From Gammaproteobacteria bacterium RIFCSPHIGHO2_12_FULL_37_34 (GTDB lineage Bacteria > Pseudomonadota > Gammaproteobacteria > DSM-16500), in NCBI GenBank assembly GCA_001801495.1, contig MGXW01000056.1, positions 1 to 5,897 of the forward strand: a stretch of 5,897 nucleotides of DNA, in the 5' to 3' direction. Positions 1-5,897 of the stretch are shown here, in pieces. Both the position numbers and the translations under genes were made by a program. The first letter of the stretch is position 1, and each line of letters opens with the position of its first letter. The notes under the pieces are model-generated. The model was not told the origin of the DNA and ran no database searches. It saw only the letters and a program-made list of their open reading frames with translations.

Positions 1-174
1 TTGAAACGCACGGATGACTTCTTCTGTGTCATCGGTACAACCATCACCTACTATAATCAATTCCCAATCCGTAATTGTTTGATTGCATACACTTTGAATA
101 GCATAGCTAATAATATTTGATCGGTTATAAGTTGCCATAATGATACTGATGATTGGCGAATTTCCGGTTGCCAT
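1..174 (-). CDS. Glycosyltransferase family 2, N-terminal fragment (cut by window start)
   Basis: This is the first 58 codons of a GT-A fold glycosyltransferase, which would transfer a sugar from a nucleotide-sugar donor to a growing glycan, probably at the cytoplasmic face of the inner membrane. The start region reads PIISIIMATYNRSNIISYAI (residues 7-26), the classic first beta strand and helix of family 2 with the TYNR signature. It is followed by WELIIVGDGCTDDTEEVI (37-54), where the usual V-D-D/G-S-x-D-x-T donor-binding motif appears as VGDGCTDDT. The ATG at 174 is preceded by TGGAG at a 9-nt distance, and an ATG seven bases upstream is out of frame. It begins 17 bp after the stop of the preceding glycosyltransferase, so the two are probably co-transcribed. 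The catalytic DXD and acceptor part lie outside the window, so substrate and linkage cannot be told. Confidence 0.9.
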   Translation of the reverse strand, partial: MATGNSPIISIIMATYNRSNIISYAIQSVCNQTITDWELIIVGDGCTDDTEEVIRAFQ

Positions 175-191
175 TTTGCATTGCTCCAGAG

Positions 192-1145
192 TTATGATAT
201 GTAATTTTTTTTAGAATAAATATCGCATTTCTTATTAAAAAATCTCGCCCAAAAAAAAGCGCCATACATTAGCATAAACCCTACTATATCTATGCCAAGC
301 CCTCCTAGCGTTGCGATTGCTCTTAGCCACCATTTTAAAATTCTTAGGCCAAATTTAATAGGCGCTTTTTTGAGGGTGATATTTTGTAGATGTGTTGCTT
401 GAGGTACTTTCTGAATAAGCTGTGCTAACAGGAAACCTTGAGCGAGATAACGTGTTAAAACCCATCTTATATTTATTCTATTTTCATGTAATGTTTCATA
501 AACATAGGCATCTTTGATAAATACGCCCGGTGTTTTGGTTTTTTCGCATAAGGAAATAAAAAACATTGTATCTTCGCCACCGCATTGATTAAAACTCAAA
601 TCAAACCAAAGGTTGTATTGTTGAACAGGTGCTAAGTTAAATAGCACGTTATTAGTGGCAGCTAAAGTAACGAATGAACCGTTTTCTATATCGAGGGCTA
701 ACAACATTTTGCTTTCTTGCATCAATAAGGCGGATAGTTTGCGTGGCGGAAATGGAAATAAATAATGGCGCGGGCCAGTTACCATGTGACGCCCATATTT
801 AATATAAGCTCGGTAGAGGCTGATCAACCAATGTTCTGGCACAATACAATCATCGTCAGTGAAAGCGAGTGCATTGGCACCTAAAATGAACGCTTCACTT
901 AATGCGCGATTCCTAGCTGAAGCGAGCCCAATAGTTGGTTCATGAACCAATTTTACAGAGAATGGCATGGGTATAGTTGCTATTAAATTAGAAAGCTCCT
1001 CTGCATTTGGCATGTTATTGTTAACAATAAGTATGGAGATGATGATATTTTCAGGGATATTAAGTTCTGCTATGCTGAGTAGTAATGCTTTTAAGCAAGA
1101 TTTTCTATTGAAGGTACATATACCAATAACGATATGCTCCAACAA
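192..1145 (-). CDS. Glycosyltransferase family 2, ExoM-like, with C-terminal membrane segment
   Basis: This complete 317-residue family 2 glycosyltransferase is probably involved in building a surface or exported polysaccharide. The N-terminal GT-A strand and helix is IVIGICTFNRKSCLKALL (5-22). EPTIGLASARNRAL (69-82) is the EP-x-x-GL-x-x-ARN block seen in ExoM-type enzymes. TDDD (96-99) is the metal and nucleotide-sugar binding motif, with WL following at 106-107. GGEDTMFF (189-196) matches the GGEDT block of the same subgroup and probably supplies the catalytic acid. Residues about 276-301 are strongly hydrophobic, suggesting membrane association, and the tail is lysine-rich. No ATG fits. 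The frame begins with two TTG codons (1145 and 1142) behind GGGGG, and the second has the better spacing (5 nt against 2), so the true protein may be one residue shorter. An upstream stop at 1194-1196 limits any extension. A promoter lies just upstream. Donor and acceptor are unknown. Confidence 0.9.
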   Translation of the reverse strand: MLEHIVIGICTFNRKSCLKALLLSIAELNIPENIIISILIVNNNMPNAEELSNLIATIPMPFSVKLVHEPTIGLASARNRALSEAFILGANALAFTDDDCIVPEHWLISLYRAYIKYGRHMVTGPRHYLFPFPPRKLSALLMQESKMLLALDIENGSFVTLAATNNVLFNLAPVQQYNLWFDLSFNQCGGEDTMFFISLCEKTKTPGVFIKDAYVYETLHENRINIRWVLTRYLAQGFLLAQLIQKVPQATHLQNITLKKAPIKFGLRILKWWLRAIATLGGLGIDIVGFMLMYGAFFWARFFNKKCDIYSKKNYIS

Positions 1146-1147
1146 TT

Positions 1148-1152
1148 CCCCC
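1148..1152 (-). promoter_or_regulatory. Ribosome binding site GGGGG before a TTG start
   Basis: On the minus strand this reads AGGGGGAA directly before TTGTTGGAG. The G run is 2 nt from the first TTG and 5 nt from the second. It favours the second TTG (1142-1140) as the actual start of the glycosyltransferase, because no ATG or GTG occurs in frame between the upstream stop and the first conserved strand. Confidence 0.5.
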
Positions 1153-1192
1153 TGAATGTTTTTATAGAGAATTCCATTGTCGAGATGAGTAC

Positions 1193-1220
1193 ATTATAAA
1201 CTATTTATAAAGTTTTCCAA
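1193..1220 (-). promoter_or_regulatory. Predicted sigma70-type promoter for the glycosyltransferase genes
   Basis: On the minus strand, TTGGAA (1220-1215, four of six matches to the -35 consensus) is followed after 16 nt by TATAAT (1198-1193, a perfect -10 box). Transcription would begin near 1186, giving a leader of about 40 nt before the TTG start. The position in the only long intergenic gap of the window, between the dehydrogenase and the glycosyltransferases, supports a separate transcription unit. AT-rich gaps often give chance -10 boxes, so this is a prediction only. Confidence 0.55.
1194..1210. repeat. Perfect 7-3-7 AT-rich inverted repeat overlapping the -10 region
   Basis: The arms TTATAAA and TTTATAA flank a 3-base spacer (CTA on the plus strand). 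The repeat covers most of the -10 box and the adjacent spacer of the predicted promoter. It could be a repressor half-site pair or a chance palindrome in AT-rich DNA. It has no GC-rich stem, and the stretch that follows is not a T-run, so it does not look like an intrinsic terminator. Confidence 0.4.
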
Positions 1221-1237
1221 TATGAAAAAATATGCGT

Positions 1238-2344
1238 TTACTGTAATCGATCACGCGCTATTTTTTCGGCAATCTCATTGGGCGGAATGTTTTCAAAAGC
1301 AGATCGTTCGAAAATATCGTATAACGTATGGTAAATGTTATTGATTTGCTCTATCGATTTTTTAATATCCCGATGATTATAAAGAACGGCAACTTGAATT
1401 AAACCACCTGCATTAATCAGAAAATCAGGGGCGTATAAGATGCTTTGTTCGTGCAACAATGTATCATAATGATGATGTGCTAATTGATTATTCGCAGAAC
1501 CTGCAACAATCGATACCTTCAATCGCTTAATGGTTTCTAGATTTAATACTGCACCTAAAGCACAAGGTGCAAACACATCTGCTTTTATATCAAAAATTTG
1601 ATTGGGATGGCACACGGCCACTCCAAATTCATCCACACAACGTTGCACAGCTTTTAGGTTAATATCGGCGATTGTCACTCGAGCGCCTTTTTCTATTAAT
1701 TCTTTTGTTAAAAAATAACCGACATGTCCTGCGCCTTGAATAGTGACGTGGATATTATCAAGTGAATCACGGTTTAATTTGAATTTTACAGCAGCTTCAA
1801 TAGCTCGGCGCACGCCAAGCGCAGTAAATGGAGAAGGGTCACTATCCATACCTAATGTAGATGTGCACGTTACATAAGGTGTGCGGCGCAAAATAATATC
1901 CATGTCAGTCATGTTTGTGCCGCTATCCATTGCAGTAATATATCGCCCACCTAAATCATTCACAAATTCACCGAATTTTTCAAAATAAGCTTCGCGGTCT
2001 TTAATCAGTTTGGGTTTAATCAGCACGGCTTTTGCGCCACCATTAGGTAAATTATTAATCGCTGCTTTTAAACTCATCATGTGAGCAAGACGCATAGCAT
2101 CTTCAAAAGCTTTATCTATAGTTGTGTAAGGATATAAGCGACAGCCCCCTATTGCAGGACCACGTTTTAAATTATGAATAGCAATAATTGCTTTCAAACC
2201 GGTTGCGGTATCAATTTTGGTATGAATTTCACCAAAACCAAGAAATTCTGCATAACGCATTAAACTGTCACACACCGTATAATGAACGTGTGGATGAGCA
2301 TGACGCTTTGGACGATCCATATGTTTCTCGGCAGCCTTTACCAT
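1238..2344 (-). CDS. Leu/Phe/Val dehydrogenase family amino acid dehydrogenase
   Basis: This cytoplasmic NAD-dependent enzyme should reversibly deaminate a branched-chain or aromatic L-amino acid to its 2-oxoacid and ammonia. The dimerisation and catalytic domain is about residues 28-160: TGLKAIIAIHNLKRGPAIGG at 48-67, K93 in MSLKAA (substrate carboxylate lysine), K105 in NGGAK (catalytic lysine) and D140 in TAMDSGT (catalytic aspartate by alignment). The Rossmann domain follows, with GAGHVG at 204-209 and D227 ending the second strand, which suggests NAD rather than NADP. Other family blocks are PCALGAVLN (260-268), AGSANNQL (281-288) and APDFLINAGGLIQV (305-318). Its 368 residues match the usual length plus an N-terminal extension of about 20 residues that is rich in histidine (HAHPHVHY, 15-22). 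AGGAG 7 nt before the ATG supports this long start. It lies 21 bp behind atpC, so atp read-through is likely. Leu against Phe preference cannot be settled by reading. Confidence 0.93.
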   Translation of the reverse strand: MVKAAEKHMDRPKRHAHPHVHYTVCDSLMRYAEFLGFGEIHTKIDTATGLKAIIAIHNLKRGPAIGGCRLYPYTTIDKAFEDAMRLAHMMSLKAAINNLPNGGAKAVLIKPKLIKDREAYFEKFGEFVNDLGGRYITAMDSGTNMTDMDIILRRTPYVTCTSTLGMDSDPSPFTALGVRRAIEAAVKFKLNRDSLDNIHVTIQGAGHVGYFLTKELIEKGARVTIADINLKAVQRCVDEFGVAVCHPNQIFDIKADVFAPCALGAVLNLETIKRLKVSIVAGSANNQLAHHHYDTLLHEQSILYAPDFLINAGGLIQVAVLYNHRDIKKSIEQINNIYHTLYDIFERSAFENIPPNEIAEKIARDRLQ

Positions 2345-2351
2345 GAGAGAA

Positions 2352-2356
2352 CTCCT
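2352..2356 (-). promoter_or_regulatory. Strong ribosome binding site of the dehydrogenase gene
   Basis: The minus strand reads CAGGAGTTCTCTC before the ATG, with AGGAG at 7-nt spacing. It decides the start: the later in-frame ATG at 2260, nearer to where Bacillus leucine dehydrogenases begin, has no comparable site. The site lies in the 21-bp gap after atpC, which leaves little room for a terminator or promoter between the two genes. Confidence 0.7.
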
Positions 2357-2365
2357 GATTATTAT

Positions 2366-2806
2366 TTAGCTTCGTTCGCCTTTTGCTCGTTTTTTTAGAC
2401 GCTGAATAGCGCGAATTTGGGCAGTGATTTCTGCCAATTCCGCTGTTGCCTTAGCAAGATCAATAGCAGACACTTTACCTGCCATTGCTTTTTCAGCATG
2501 TTCTTTTGCTGTTAGTGCAGCGGCCTCATCCAAATCATCAGCGCGAACGGCCTCATCTGCCAATACAGAAACAATATAAGGTTGAACTTCTAGCATTCCT
2601 CCGGAAATATAAAATACTTCTTCTTCTTTATTGGATAAGATAGTGCGTACCAATCCCGGTTTTAAAGTAGTTAATAATTGTGAATGGCCGGGTGCAATTC
2701 CAAGTTCCCCTAATTCTCCTGTGACAAACACCATTTCAACATCACCAGAAAAAATTTGCTTTTCAGCGCTGACTATATCTAATCTAAGCTTACTAGTCGC
2801 AGTCAT
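2366..2806 (-). CDS. atpC: F1 ATP synthase subunit epsilon
   Basis: AtpC is part of the central rotor stalk of the F1Fo ATP synthase. It contacts gamma and the c-ring and, in bacteria, can inhibit ATP hydrolysis. The N-terminal beta sandwich spans about residues 1-88, with LRLDIVSAEKQIFSGDVEMV at 8-27, GELGELGIAPGHSQLLTTLK at 30-49 and YISGGMLEVQP at 66-76. The C-terminal helical hairpin spans about 89-146 and is alanine- and charge-rich. The length of 146 residues is slightly above the 139 of E. coli, the excess being at the two ends. Its ATG overlaps the atpD stop in an ATGA arrangement, indicating translational coupling. Only a weak GAAAAGG lies about 10 nt upstream. It is the last ATP synthase gene of the operon, but the next gene follows after only 21 bp. 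Confidence 0.97.
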   Translation of the reverse strand: MTATSKLRLDIVSAEKQIFSGDVEMVFVTGELGELGIAPGHSQLLTTLKPGLVRTILSNKEEEVFYISGGMLEVQPYIVSVLADEAVRADDLDEAAALTAKEHAEKAMAGKVSAIDLAKATAELAEITAQIRAIQRLKKRAKGERS

Positions 2807-4203
2807 AATGTTTTAGCCTTTTCTACTGCTTCATCAATCGTACCCACCATATAAAAAGCTTGTTCAGGTAAATGATCGTATTCACCACTTAGAATGCCTT
2901 TAAAACCGCGAATCGTTTCTTTGGTAGAGACATAACGACCTGGTGTTCCAGTGAATATTTCTGCTACAAAGAAAGGTTGAGACAAAAAGCGTTGAATACG
3001 ACGAGCTCGACCAACAATTTGTTTATCTTCTTCAGAAAGCTCATCCATCCCTAAGATGGCAATAATATCTTTGAGTTCTTTATAGCGTTGCAATGTTTTT
3101 TGCACAGCAAGCGCAATGTCATAATGTTCTTGACCGACCACTAAAGGGTCTAATTGACGGCTGGTGGAATCAAGCGGATCAATTGCGGGATAAATACCTA
3201 ACTCAGCAATCTGACGTGAGAGTACTACTGTTGCATCTAAGTGAGCAAAAGTAGTGGCAGGAGAAGGATCGGTTAAGTCATCTGCAGGAACATAAACAGC
3301 TTGCACCGATGTGATGGAACCTGTTTTGGTAGAGGTGATACGCTCTTGCAATGTTCCCATTTCCTCAGCCAAGGTTGGTTGATAACCGACAGCAGAAGGA
3401 ATACGTCCTAGTAATGCAGATACTTCCACTCCCGATAACGTGTAGCGGAAAATATTATCAATAAATAACAATACATCTTTACCTTCATCACGAAAACTTT
3501 CAGCAATGGTTAACCCAGTTAAGCCTACACGTAATCGGTTGCCTGGTGGTTCATTCATTTGGCCATAGACAAGTGCTACTTTATCGAGCACATGTGATTC
3601 TTTCATTTCCAAATAAAAATCGTTTCCTTCACGAGTACGCTCGCCCACACCTGTGAACACTGAATAACCGCTGTGTTCAATAGCAATATTTCGAATAAGT
3701 TCTAACATGTTGACGGTTTTGCCCACACCAGCACCACCAAATAAACCTACTTTTCCACCTTTAGCAAAAGGACAAATAAGATCGATTACTTTAATGCCCG
3801 TTTCTAATAATTCTTGCGAAGGCGCTTGTTCTGCAAACGTAGGTGCAGGCCGATGGATAGGGAGATGTTGATCAGTTTGAATAGGACCTTGTTCATCAAT
3901 GGGTTCACCGAGCACATTCATGATGCGTCCGAGAGTGGGTTTACCAACAGGAATAGTAATTGGTTTGCCAGTATTGGTGACAGCAAGGCCTCGACGTACG
4001 CCGTCAGTTGTTCCCATCGCAATGGTGCGAACGACGCCATCACCGATTTGTTGTTGAACTTCAAGGATCAGGTTTTTCTCATCCACTTTTAATGCATCGT
4101 AAATTTGTGGTACATCATGATGTGCAAATTCAACATCAACGACAGCACCGATGATTTCAACAATTTTACCTTGATTATTTACTTGACCCCTATTTGCACT
4201 CAT
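2803..4203 (-). CDS. atpD: F1 ATP synthase subunit beta (catalytic)
   Basis: This is the catalytic subunit of the F1 head, making ATP from ADP and phosphate at the alpha/beta interfaces on the cytoplasmic side of the inner membrane. The N-terminal barrel begins at GKIVEIIGAVVDVEF (12-26). Walker A is GGAGVGKT (156-163), the catalytic glutamate is E188 in GERTREGND, and Walker B is LLFIDN (245-250). The block ALLGRIPSAVGYQPTLAEEM (263-282) contains the conserved adenine-site and catch-loop neighbourhood. DELSEED (387-393) is the intact lever motif that pushes on gamma. The C-terminus GEYDHLPEQAFYMVGTIDEA (440-459) matches the enteric type. Length is 466 residues against 460 in E. coli, the excess being a short polar N-terminus (MSANRGQVNNQ). 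GAGG 7 nt before the ATG supports the start. All key residues are present, so it should be fully active. Confidence 0.99.
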   Translation of the reverse strand: MSANRGQVNNQGKIVEIIGAVVDVEFAHHDVPQIYDALKVDEKNLILEVQQQIGDGVVRTIAMGTTDGVRRGLAVTNTGKPITIPVGKPTLGRIMNVLGEPIDEQGPIQTDQHLPIHRPAPTFAEQAPSQELLETGIKVIDLICPFAKGGKVGLFGGAGVGKTVNMLELIRNIAIEHSGYSVFTGVGERTREGNDFYLEMKESHVLDKVALVYGQMNEPPGNRLRVGLTGLTIAESFRDEGKDVLLFIDNIFRYTLSGVEVSALLGRIPSAVGYQPTLAEEMGTLQERITSTKTGSITSVQAVYVPADDLTDPSPATTFAHLDATVVLSRQIAELGIYPAIDPLDSTSRQLDPLVVGQEHYDIALAVQKTLQRYKELKDIIAILGMDELSEEDKQIVGRARRIQRFLSQPFFVAEIFTGTPGRYVSTKETIRGFKGILSGEYDHLPEQAFYMVGTIDEAVEKAKTL

Positions 4204-4236
4204 GTTGTTACCTCATACAAAATTTCAATACGGACA

Positions 4237-5100
4237 TTAAATAACAGATGCACCAGCTACAATTTCTGATAATTCACGAGTAATGGCGGCTTGACGTGCT
4301 TTATTATAAGCCAATTGCAAACTTGCAATTAATTCAGCTGCATTATCCGTTGCGTTTCGCATGGCAAGCATGCGCGCAGCTTGTTCACAAGCGATATTTT
4401 CAATGACAGCTCGATAAACTTGCGACTCGATATAACGTCTCAATAATTTACCTAATAGTTCAGGCGCGCTATCTGGTTCATATATATAATCCCAATGGTG
4501 TTGCAATTGGGTACTTAGAGATGGCATTAAGGGTAATACTTGTTGTATGCGCGGTTCTTGGCGCATTGTACTCATAAATTCATTTGAACAAAGATAAAGG
4601 GCATCAATGGATTTTTGCAGATAAGCATCCAGCATGACTTTTACAATACCAATTAAATCGCCAAGACTTGGAGAATCACCCAAGTCACGTTTATGTGCAA
4701 CTACATTTCCACCGATACGCCTAAAAAAAGACATTGCTTTGTTACCAATTAAGCAAAGATCAACCCCGATGTTTTTATCAATATCTTGTTTGATCGTTTT
4801 CAGGATGGTTTTTAAAAGATTACTATTTAATCCGCCACATAAGCCGCGATCAGTCGTAATAATAATGTATCCAGTACGTTTCACCTCACGTGTTTCCATG
4901 TAAGGATGATGATATTCAGAGTTAGCGATTGCGACATGACTAATCACATCATGAATTTTTTTGGCGTAAGGGATGGCTTTATGCATGCGCTCTTGGGTTT
5001 TGCGCATTTTGCTGGCTGCTACCATTTCCATTGCTTTAGTAATTTTTTGTGTATTTTTAATACTATGGATTTTTAGGCGAATCTCTTTAGCAATGGCCAT
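4237..5100 (-). CDS. atpG: F1 ATP synthase subunit gamma
   Basis: AtpG forms the rotating central shaft inside the alpha3beta3 ring and couples proton flow through Fo to catalysis. The N-terminal helix carries the conserved IRLKIHSIKNTQKITKAMEM (7-26) followed by VAASKMRKTQERM. The Rossmann-like middle holds TTDRGLCGGLNSNLL (82-96). The C-terminal helix holds ESQVYRAVIENIACEQAARM (225-244), then AMRNATDNA and YNKARQAAITRELSEIVAGA (265-284), which form the coiled coil with the N-terminal helix. Length is 287 residues, the same as E. coli. The start is preceded by GGGGAGG at 5 nt, one of the strongest ribosome binding sites here. It starts 12 bp after atpA and ends 33 bp before atpD, the standard bacterial order. 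Nothing unusual is seen. Confidence 0.99.
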   Translation of the reverse strand: MAIAKEIRLKIHSIKNTQKITKAMEMVAASKMRKTQERMHKAIPYAKKIHDVISHVAIANSEYHHPYMETREVKRTGYIIITTDRGLCGGLNSNLLKTILKTIKQDIDKNIGVDLCLIGNKAMSFFRRIGGNVVAHKRDLGDSPSLGDLIGIVKVMLDAYLQKSIDALYLCSNEFMSTMRQEPRIQQVLPLMPSLSTQLQHHWDYIYEPDSAPELLGKLLRRYIESQVYRAVIENIACEQAARMLAMRNATDNAAELIASLQLAYNKARQAAITRELSEIVAGASVI

Positions 5101-5112
5101 ACTAACCTCCCC

Positions 5113-5897
5113 TTATTCCCACGATTGATTCGATTTAAACGATTCAAGGATGGTTCGTAATGTTTGTACGACTTCATCGTTATATTCACCAGATTGATTA
5201 ATGCGATCGATAAAATCCCGATAATTTGCGTGAAGATAATTTATCAATTCATGTTCAAAGAGGGCGATACGATTAAGAGGTATATCATCCAAATATCCTT
5301 GATCAGCGGCAAATAAAATAGTAGCCATTTCAGCAACGGACAAAGGAACATATTGTTTTTGTTTCATCACCTCGGTAATGCGCTGCCCGCGTTCTAATTG
5401 TTTGCGTGTTGTTTCATCTAAGTCGGATAAAAATTGTGAAAATGCAGCCAATTCACGATATTGCGCTAAGGCTAGTCGCACGCCACCTGCAAATTTTTTA
5501 ATAATTTTAGTTTGTGCAGCACCACCGACACGGGATACGGATAATCCAGCATTGATAGCAGGGCGAATACCTGAATTAAATAAATCTGTTTCTAAGAAAA
5601 TTTGTCCATCGGTAATGGAGATAACATTGGTTGAAACGAACGCCGATACGTCACCTGCCTGTGTTTCAATAATGGGTAACGCAGTGAGTGAGCCCGTTTT
5701 ATTTTTAATTGCGCCTTTCGTGAATTTTTCAACATAAACAGTATTTACTCGGGAAGCGCGCTCGAGCAAACGAGAATGTAAATAAAAAATATCCCCAGGA
5801 TAAGCTTCGCGCCCAGGTGGACGACGTAATAAAAGCGAAATTTGTCGATAAGCCCAAGCATGTTTGGTGAGATCATCATAAATAATGAGCGCATCTT
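5113..5897 (-). CDS. atpA: F1 ATP synthase subunit alpha, C-terminal half (cut by window end)
   Basis: This is the last 260 codons of the non-catalytic nucleotide-binding subunit of the F1 head, about half of the usual 513 residues. The frame stays open to the window edge and reads DALIIYDDL at its beginning, which is the Walker B region, then AYRQISLLLRRPPGREAYPG. The arginine finger block SVSRVGGAAQTK is present. The Arg codon is at 5530-5532, and by counting from the Walker B Asp it falls exactly on E. coli alpha Arg376. LAQYRELAAFSQF and the C-terminal helical bundle follow, ending in SNQSWE. The Walker A loop and N-terminal barrel lie beyond the window. A TTG at 5767-5769 could be mistaken for a start, but the conserved alpha sequence continues upstream without a break. 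One oddity is SAFVSTNVISITDGQ, where enteric alpha has proline in place of the second serine. Confidence 0.98.
   Translation of the reverse strand, partial: DALIIYDDLTKHAWAYRQISLLLRRPPGREAYPGDIFYLHSRLLERASRVNTVYVEKFTKGAIKNKTGSLTALPIIETQAGDVSAFVSTNVISITDGQIFLETDLFNSGIRPAINAGLSVSRVGGAAQTKIIKKFAGGVRLALAQYRELAAFSQFLSDLDETTRKQLERGQRITEVMKQKQYVPLSVAEMATILFAADQGYLDDIPLNRIALFEHELINYLHANYRDFIDRINQSGEYNDEVVQTLRTILESFKSNQSWE

Noticed and set aside
200..260. T-rich and A-rich runs near the end of the glycosyltransferase gene
   Set aside because: They are explained by lysine and asparagine codons in the charged C-terminal tail, with no hairpin next to them.
967..1155. Plus-strand open frame of 62 codons opposite the start of the glycosyltransferase
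   Set aside because: It lies wholly antisense to a well-supported gene, has no recognisable domain, and reads as a shadow of the hydrophobic N-terminus on the other strand.
1211..1237. Possible intrinsic terminator after the dehydrogenase
   Set aside because: The minus strand has a T6 run shortly after the stop, but no GC-rich stem precedes it. Only short A/T arms could pair, so a terminator is not supported.
5378..5737. Plus-strand open frame of 119 codons inside atpA
   Set aside because: It is antisense to the conserved alpha-subunit sequence, cysteine- and serine-rich without any motif, and is explained by codon bias on the opposite strand. The plus-strand frames at 2631-2816, 3814-4092 and 4634-4903 are rejected for the same reason.
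5767..5769. TTG as a possible start of a short 218-residue alpha protein
   Set aside because: The frame is open to the window edge and encodes the Walker B region and the RRPPGREAYPGD block of AtpA upstream of this codon, so the gene is simply cut by the window.

Overview
The window looks like ordinary chromosomal DNA from a gammaproteobacterium of moderate to low GC (about 40% by eye). The F1 ATP synthase subunits are close to the E. coli type in sequence, length and order, while synonymous positions are AT-rich and the neighbouring genes are not those of enterics. From memory, this fits a Legionella/Coxiella-like (Legionellales) background, but that placement is inference and no search was run.

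All genes lie on the minus strand, so transcription runs from high to low coordinates. First comes the 3' half of atpA (cut by the window end), then complete atpG, atpD and atpC. This is the conserved F1 portion of the atp operon (alpha, gamma, beta, epsilon), which encodes the catalytic and rotor parts of the ATP synthase. Gaps are 12 and 33 bp, with a 4-bp ATGA overlap between atpD and atpC. Only 21 bp after atpC, with a strong Shine-Dalgarno and no visible terminator, comes a complete NAD-type branched-chain/aromatic amino acid dehydrogenase (Leu/Phe/Val dehydrogenase family). It is probably expressed by read-through from the atp operon.

A 92-bp AT-rich gap follows. It holds a good sigma70-type promoter (perfect TATAAT) and a perfect 7-3-7 palindrome overlapping that promoter. 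Downstream are two glycosyltransferase family 2 genes: a complete ExoM-like enzyme with a C-terminal membrane-associated segment, starting at TTG, and 17 bp later the first 58 codons of a second family 2 enzyme, cut by the window start. They look like the edge of a surface-polysaccharide cluster adjoining the atp operon.

I saw no RNA genes, mobile elements, CRISPR arrays or clearly novel system. The points most worth a second look are the dehydrogenase at the tail of the atp operon, its mixed specificity-pocket residues and His-rich N-terminal extension, and the boundary between the housekeeping operon and the glycosyltransferase genes. No stretch of more than 300 bases is without a gene.
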